Positions 6,242 through 10,270 of a DNA stretch of 10,270 nucleotides are shown here, one piece after another. The DNA is taken from assembly GCA_024762485.1 (NCBI GenBank), contig JANTHH010000092.1, forward strand, positions 1-10,270. Direction: 5' to 3'. The translations under genes were made by a program, and so were the position numbers. The DNA is from Chromatiales bacterium. GTDB lineage: Bacteria > Pseudomonadota > Gammaproteobacteria > Chromatiales > Chromatiaceae. Numbering within the stretch: position 1 is the stretch's first letter; the number at the start of each line of letters is the position of its first letter. The notes under the pieces are model-generated. The model saw only the letters and a list, made by a program, of their open reading frames with translations. It did not search any database and was not told the DNA's origin.

Positions 6242-6619
6242 TTGACCGCCGACAGCCAGGCGTTTCCACGCGCCCATCGACTGCTGTCGGCGGAGGATTA
6301 CCGCAAGGTCTTCCAGCAGGCCCACAAGGCATCCGACAGATGGTTCACGGTGCTGGCACGCCCTAACGGGGGCGGATCAGCGCGCCTTGGCTTGGCCGTC
6401 GCCAAGAAACAGCTGAAAAAAGCGGTCGACCGCAATCGACTGAAGCGGCTGATCCGTGAGAGTTTCCGTCTTCATCCGGATGAACTGAGAGGTCTCGACC
6501 TGGTGGTGATGGTTCGTTCGAACGCCGCTCAGCAGGACAATGCCAGCCTCTCGACTGCACTTGGCCGGTTGTGGGCCGAGCAGGCCCGATGGCGTGATCA
6601 GCAGGCGCACAGCGAATGA
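6242..6619 (+). CDS. rnpA: Ribonuclease P protein component
   Basis: RnpA is the protein cofactor that helps RNase P RNA cleave 5' leaders from tRNA precursors. The 125-aa basic product has the family features: FPRAHRLLSAEDYRKVFQQ near the N-terminus, GLAVAKKQLKKAVDRNR, and the RNR signature RNRLKRLIRESFR (residues 64-76). The start is TTG at 6242. It is the only plausible start codon after the rpmH stop at 6230-6232, and the conserved FPR follows closely, as in the E. coli protein, which uses GTG. No clear Shine-Dalgarno is seen, so translation may depend on ribosomes leaving rpmH. The gene usually following it, yidD, is absent here. Confidence 0.95.
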   Translation: MTADSQAFPRAHRLLSAEDYRKVFQQAHKASDRWFTVLARPNGGGSARLGLAVAKKQLKKAVDRNRLKRLIRESFRLHPDELRGLDLVVMVRSNAAQQDNASLSTALGRLWAEQARWRDQQAHSE

Positions 6620-6685
6620 CACCCGGGTCGTCCTGCCTTAAACTGCCGCGACCTGAATTCCCAGCATCTACCCCACGCCGCACTC
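6620..6685 (+). other. rnpA-yidC gap lacking yidD
   Basis: In most gammaproteobacteria yidD (about 70-85 aa) occupies this position, often overlapping its neighbours. Here only 66 nt separate the rnpA stop from the yidC ATG. I see none of the YidD cysteine/HPGG-type motif region, no terminator, and no clear promoter. Confidence 0.6.
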
Positions 6686-8332
6686 ATGGATAACATCAGA
6701 CTGTTTTTGTTTCTGGCCCTCGCCTTCGTCGGCATGCTGCTCTGGCAGTCCTGGCAGGAGGACTATGGCAGCACCACCCCGCCGATACAGCAACAGGCGG
6801 CGCCTCAGCTGCCGATGGCCGATGGCGAAACACCCGAGGCACCGACGGTGGCCAGCAACGACAGCCCCGTGACCAGTGTGCTACCCAGCGAAGCGATCGA
6901 CGAAGTCAGGCTGATCGATGTGCAGACCGACAAGTACCGGCTGCAGATCGATACCCGCGGCGGTACGGTGGTGAAGGCCCTGCTGGAGGAATACCCGGTG
7001 TCCGTGGATCATCCGGAGATCAAGATCCAGCTGCTGGGCACGGATCCGGCTGATTATTTCATTGCCCAGTCCGGCCTGTTGTCGGCAGACAAGACGAGCG
7101 CCCCGACCCACCAAGCGGTGTTCACCAGCGCCCAGAGCAAATACGTGATGGCCGATGATGCGGACAGCCTGCAGGTCGAGCTGGTGTGGCAGTCCGATGC
7201 CGGTGTGAAGGTCCACAAGATCTACACCTTCAACCGTGGCAGTCACAACGTGCAGCTCACCCACCGGGTCGAAAACGGTTCCGCAGGGGTGTGGACCGGT
7301 CGTGAATACCGCCAGCTCAAGCGCGGCGAGCCGGCCGACAGCGGCAATGTCTTCATGTACACCTATACCGGGGCTGCCATCTACAGCCCGGAAGACAAGT
7401 ATCAGAAATACAGCTTCGACAAGCTTGCCGAGGGTGAGCTGGACCGCGACGTGGTAAACGGCTGGATCGCCATGATCCAGCATTATTTCCTCGCCGCCTA
7501 TGTGCCGCCGCGAGGCGAGACAGAGCACTTCTACGGCAAGCAGGTGGCCGATGGCCGCTATCTCGTCGGCTCCTTCACACCATCGGTCAAGCTCGCGCCT
7601 GGCGAGAGCCATGATTTCACCGGCAGCCTGTTCATCGGTCCGAAGCTGCAGCACGAGCTGGAAAAGGTGGCGGAAGGACTGGAGCTGACCGTCGACTACG
7701 GCTGGTTGTCGGTGATCGCCCAGCCGATCTTCTGGATCCTGGAATGGATCAATTCGATAGTCGGCAACTGGGGCTGGACCATCATCATCTTCACCATCCT
7801 CATCAAGGGGGTGTTCTTCAAGCTGTCCGAGACCAGCTACAAGTCCATGGCCAACATGCGCAAGCTCACGCCGCGCATCCAGGCGCTGAAGGACCGCTAC
7901 GGCGACGACAAGCAGCGCATGCAGCAGGCCATGATGGAGCTGTACAAGACCGAGAAGATCAATCCGCTCGGTGGCTGCCTGCCGATGCTGGTGCAGATGC
8001 CCTTCTTCATCGCCCTCTACTGGGTGCTGCTGGAGAGCGTGGAGATGCGCCAGGCACCCTTCATCCTGTGGATCCAGGATCTGTCCATCAAGGACCCCTA
8101 CTTCGTCCTGCCGTTGCTGATGGGCGCGACCATGATCGTGCAGCAGAAGCTCAACCCGGCACCGCCGGATCCCATGCAGGCGAAGATGATGATGATCCTG
8201 CCGGTGGTGTTCACCGCCATGTTCGCCTTCTTCCCGGCGGGCCTGGTGCTGTACTGGTTCGTCAACAACCTGTTGTCCATTGCCCAGCAATGGGTGATCA
8301 CGCGCCGCATCGAGCAGGGCGCGAAGGACTGA
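6686..8332 (+). CDS. yidC: Membrane protein insertase YidC
   Basis: YidC inserts and folds inner-membrane proteins, alone or with SecYEG. The 548-aa product has the Gram-negative layout: an N-terminal membrane segment (about residues 4-22, IRLFLFLALAFVGMLLW), a hydrophilic linker, a large periplasmic beta domain (about 75-345), and the conserved C-terminal core of five membrane helices. Core motifs include NPLGGCLPMLVQMPFF, SVEMRQAPF and FPAGLVLYWFVNN. The position of E. coli R366 in the hydrophilic groove is lysine here (K374, FTILIKGVFF), as in Pseudomonas-type YidC, so the positive charge is kept. ATG 6686 has no visible Shine-Dalgarno. mnmE follows after 13 nt, and its likely ribosome binding site overlaps the yidC stop. 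Confidence 0.98.
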   Translation: MDNIRLFLFLALAFVGMLLWQSWQEDYGSTTPPIQQQAAPQLPMADGETPEAPTVASNDSPVTSVLPSEAIDEVRLIDVQTDKYRLQIDTRGGTVVKALLEEYPVSVDHPEIKIQLLGTDPADYFIAQSGLLSADKTSAPTHQAVFTSAQSKYVMADDADSLQVELVWQSDAGVKVHKIYTFNRGSHNVQLTHRVENGSAGVWTGREYRQLKRGEPADSGNVFMYTYTGAAIYSPEDKYQKYSFDKLAEGELDRDVVNGWIAMIQHYFLAAYVPPRGETEHFYGKQVADGRYLVGSFTPSVKLAPGESHDFTGSLFIGPKLQHELEKVAEGLELTVDYGWLSVIAQPIFWILEWINSIVGNWGWTIIIFTILIKGVFFKLSETSYKSMANMRKLTPRIQALKDRYGDDKQRMQQAMMELYKTEKINPLGGCLPMLVQMPFFIALYWVLLESVEMRQAPFILWIQDLSIKDPYFVLPLLMGATMIVQQKLNPAPPDPMQAKMMMILPVVFTAMFAFFPAGLVLYWFVNNLLSIAQQWVITRRIEQGAKD

Positions 8333-8345
8333 GGGCGCGCTGGCC

Positions 8346-9698
8346 GTGAACGCGCCAGCAAGGGATACCATCGCGGCCATCGCTACCCCGCCCGGACGCG
8401 GCGGGGTGGGCATCGTGCGTATCTCCGGCCCCGCTGCGGGTGACATCGCCGGACAGGTCACAGGTCGTCTGCCCCCGCCCCGCCATGCGCGTTTTGCCCA
8501 CTTCCGCGAGGCAGACGGTACGGTCATCGACGAGGGCTTGGTGCTGTATTTCCCTGCCCCCGCGTCCTTCACCGGCGAGGATGTGGTGGAGTTGCAGGGC
8601 CACGGCGGCCCGGTGGTGATGGACCTGTTGCTGGGGCGGGTGCTCGCACTCGGGGCGCGGCTCGCCCAACCCGGCGAGTTCAGCGAGCGAGCCTTCCTCA
8701 ATGACCGGCTGGATCTCGCCCAAGCCGAGGCCATCGCCGATCTCATTGACAGCGAGACCCGTGCCGCCGCCCGTCTGGCGGTACGTTCACTGGAGGGCGA
8801 ATTCTCCCGCCGTATCCATCAACTGGTCGACGAGATCACCCGCCTGCGTCTGTACGTCGAGGCCGCCATCGATTTTCCCGAAGAGGAGATTGATTTCCTC
8901 GCAGATGAGAAAGTAAGTACCGACTTACGGTCTGTGATTGAGCATGTCGAGGCGGTGCAGCGCAGCGCGCGGCTTGGCCGGGTGCTGCGTGACGGCATGA
9001 CCCTGGTCATTGCCGGCCTGCCCAATGCCGGCAAATCCAGCCTGCTCAATGCCCTGGCCGGCACCGAGACCGCCATCGTCACCGACATCCCCGGTACCAC
9101 CCGTGACCTGCTGCGCGAGCGGGTACAGATCGACGGCATGCCGCTGCATCTGATCGACACGGCGGGCCTGCGCGAGGCCGCAGACCAGGTCGAGCGCATC
9201 GGCGTGGAGCGCGCACGTGCCGAGATGGCAAAGGCGGACCGGGTGCTGTGGGTCTACGATGCGGCAGCGGACCCGGGACATGCCGGGTTCGACCCCGATG
9301 CCCTGCCCAAAGGGGTGCCGGTGACCTTCATCCGCAACAAGATCGACCTGATCGACGAGCAGGCAGCGGCAAGGGAGACGGCCGACGGTTTTGAGATCGC
9401 CCTCTCTGCCGAAGCGGGTATTGGTCTCAACCTGTTGCGCCAACATCTCAAGCACTGCATGGGGCTCGACCAGGGCAGTGAGGGCGAGTTCATCGCCCGG
9501 CGTCGTCACCTCGATGCGATCGGGCGCTCATTGGGATTCCTGCAGGCCGGCGCCAGGGCCCTGGCAGAGGGCGCCGCCGGCGAGCTGCTGGCCGAGGACC
9601 TGCGCCAGGCCCAGCTGGCCCTGTCCGAGATCACCGGCGAGTTCACTGCCGATGACCTGCTCGGCGAGATCTTTTCCAGTTTCTGTATTGGTAAATGA
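8346..9698 (+). CDS. mnmE: tRNA modification GTPase MnmE (TrmE)
   Basis: With MnmG, MnmE installs the (carboxymethyl)aminomethyl group on wobble uridine 34 of certain tRNAs. The 450-aa product shows the N-terminal folate-binding domain (about 1-118, DTIAAIATPPGRGGVGIVR), the helical domain, and an inserted G domain with G1 GLPNAGKSS (224-232), G2 GTTRD (250-254), G3 DTAG (271-274), G4 NKID (331-334) and a SA-type G5 (354-355). It ends with the catalytic CIGK motif (447-450). The start is GTG at 8346. GAGGG at 8331-8335, overlapping the yidC stop, gives correct spacing. The last codon and stop overlap the murI start (ATGA), so the two are probably translationally coupled. A small AT-rich palindrome (8913-8928) encodes the unconserved KVSTDL linker. 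Confidence 0.98.
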   Translation: MNAPARDTIAAIATPPGRGGVGIVRISGPAAGDIAGQVTGRLPPPRHARFAHFREADGTVIDEGLVLYFPAPASFTGEDVVELQGHGGPVVMDLLLGRVLALGARLAQPGEFSERAFLNDRLDLAQAEAIADLIDSETRAAARLAVRSLEGEFSRRIHQLVDEITRLRLYVEAAIDFPEEEIDFLADEKVSTDLRSVIEHVEAVQRSARLGRVLRDGMTLVIAGLPNAGKSSLLNALAGTETAIVTDIPGTTRDLLRERVQIDGMPLHLIDTAGLREAADQVERIGVERARAEMAKADRVLWVYDAAADPGHAGFDPDALPKGVPVTFIRNKIDLIDEQAAARETADGFEIALSAEAGIGLNLLRQHLKHCMGLDQGSEGEFIARRRHLDAIGRSLGFLQAGARALAEGAAGELLAEDLRQAQLALSEITGEFTADDLLGEIFSSFCIGK

Positions 9699-9715
9699 GT
9701 ACTTACTCACCAATA
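9686..9715 (+). repeat. Hairpin across mnmE stop and murI start
   Basis: TATTGG (9686-9691) pairs with CCAATA (9710-9715), and TGAGT (9696-9700) pairs with ACTCA (9705-9709) around the loop ACTT. A 4-nt bulge, TAAA, lies on the left side. The murI ATG (9695-9697) falls within the structure, and there is no clear Shine-Dalgarno for murI. The stem could make murI translation depend on ribosomes finishing mnmE. Confidence 0.5.
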
Positions 9716-10270
9716 GGGGTATTTGATTCGGGGGTCGGTGGACTGTCTGTGGTGCAGCACATCCGCACCCTGATGCCGGCGGAGGATATCCTCTATGTGG
9801 CCGATTCGGCGAATGTGCCCTATGGCGCCAGGCGTCCGGAGTGGATCAGGGAACGCAGTATCCAGATCGTCCGTTATCTGATCGAACAGGGTGCGAAGGC
9901 CATCGTGGTGGCCTGCAATACTGCCACTGCCGCCGCGGTGGACGAGCTGCGCATGACCTTCGATCTGCCCATCGTCGCCATGGAGCCGGCGGTAAAACCC
10001 GCCGCCGAGGCAACCCGCAGCGGGGTCATCGGCGTGCTTGCCACCGCCGGGACCCTGGAGAGCCGGCGTTATGCGACCCTGCTGCAGCGTCATGGCAGCA
10101 AGGTGAGGGTGCTCGAGCGCATCTGTCATCACTGGGTGGAACAGGTGGAAAGTGGTGAACTCGAGGGCGAAGAGGTCGAACAGATGGTGCGCGAGGATGT
10201 CACCCCGCTGCTCGATGCCGGTGCCGATACCCTGGTACTTGGCTGCACCCACTTCGCCTACCTGCGACCG
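9695..10270 (+). CDS. murI: Glutamate racemase (3' end beyond window)
   Basis: MurI converts L-glutamate to D-glutamate for peptidoglycan. The frame from ATG 9695 is open to the right edge, giving 192 codons of about 265. It has the family motifs: IGVFDSGVGGLSV (residues 7-19, acid D11 and S12), YVADSANVPYG (34-44), VACNTATAAAV with the first catalytic cysteine (C74), and LGCTHFAYL with the second (C184). The start overlaps the mnmE stop by ATGA and lacks a clear ribosome binding site, pointing to coupled translation. The usual gammaproteobacterial neighbour in this stretch would be mnmG or an unrelated gene, so murI here is a local rearrangement. A related Asp/Glu racemase is less likely, given the close motif match. 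Confidence 0.93.
   Translation, partial: MSTYSPIGVFDSGVGGLSVVQHIRTLMPAEDILYVADSANVPYGARRPEWIRERSIQIVRYLIEQGAKAIVVACNTATAAAVDELRMTFDLPIVAMEPAVKPAAEATRSGVIGVLATAGTLESRRYATLLQRHGSKVRVLERICHHWVEQVESGELEGEEVEQMVREDVTPLLDAGADTLVLGCTHFAYLRP

Noticed and set aside
6616..6693. A 25-codon frame from an ATGA overlap with rnpA into the yidC start, possibly a yidD remnant
   Set aside because: The position is suggestive, but the peptide has no YidD motif and no ribosome binding site; chance is likelier.
6881..8746. A 621-codon open frame on the minus strand opposite yidC and the start of mnmE
   Set aside because: It is antisense to two certain genes, rich in His, Gln and Arg in the low-complexity way of a shadow frame in GC-rich DNA, and shows no recognisable domain.
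9707..10252. A 181-codon minus-strand frame opposite murI
   Set aside because: murI is clear on the plus strand with both catalytic cysteines; the antisense frame has shadow-like composition.
1..10270. CRISPR arrays, insertion sequences, tRNA or rRNA genes
   Set aside because: No spaced direct repeats, transposase-like reading frames, terminal repeats or RNA-gene signatures were seen; the window is a conserved core region.

Overview
The window is the classic replication-origin neighbourhood of a gammaproteobacterium. It holds the leftward block dnaA-dnaN-recF-gyrB and the rightward block rpmH-rnpA-yidC-mnmE-murI, which diverge from the dnaA/rpmH intergenic region. The gammaproteobacterial placement rests on the gene order, on GyrB carrying the long insert after its PLYKVKKGK motif, and on Pseudomonas-like features in DnaA, RecF (FHVEP) and YidC (a lysine where E. 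coli has R366). It is not an enterobacterium: murI directly follows mnmE, and yidD is missing from its usual slot between rnpA and yidC. A Chromatiales- or Pseudomonas-like lineage is a reasonable guess, but the sequence alone does not settle it.

Left part (1-5729, minus strand). dnaA (TTG start) encodes the initiator. A 229-nt gap follows, with two perfect DnaA boxes in mirror orientation and AT-rich tracts. Then come dnaN (sliding clamp), a compact GC-rich hairpin, recF, a short gap with a perfect TATAAT, and gyrB, which runs off the left edge. recF contains two parS-like palindromes, one of them perfect, which are likely ParB loading sites for chromosome segregation.

Centre (5730-6094). 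This 365-nt gap has no gene. It holds one perfect DnaA box, a good promoter for rpmH on the plus strand, a weaker candidate promoter for dnaA on the minus strand, and several inverted repeats in the dnaA leader. Two of these repeats share an arm and are mutually exclusive.

Right part (6095-10270, plus strand). rpmH (L34) and rnpA (RNase P protein) are 9 nt apart. They are followed by yidC (inner-membrane insertase), mnmE (tRNA wobble-uridine GTPase) and murI (glutamate racemase). murI overlaps mnmE by ATGA and runs off the right edge.

All genes are transcribed away from the dnaA region, as expected for genes co-oriented with forks leaving oriC there. I found no undescribed multi-gene system. 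The parts worth a second look are non-coding: parS inside recF, the layout of DnaA boxes, the alternative hairpins before dnaA, and the rearranged or lost neighbours (yidD absent, murI coupled to mnmE).
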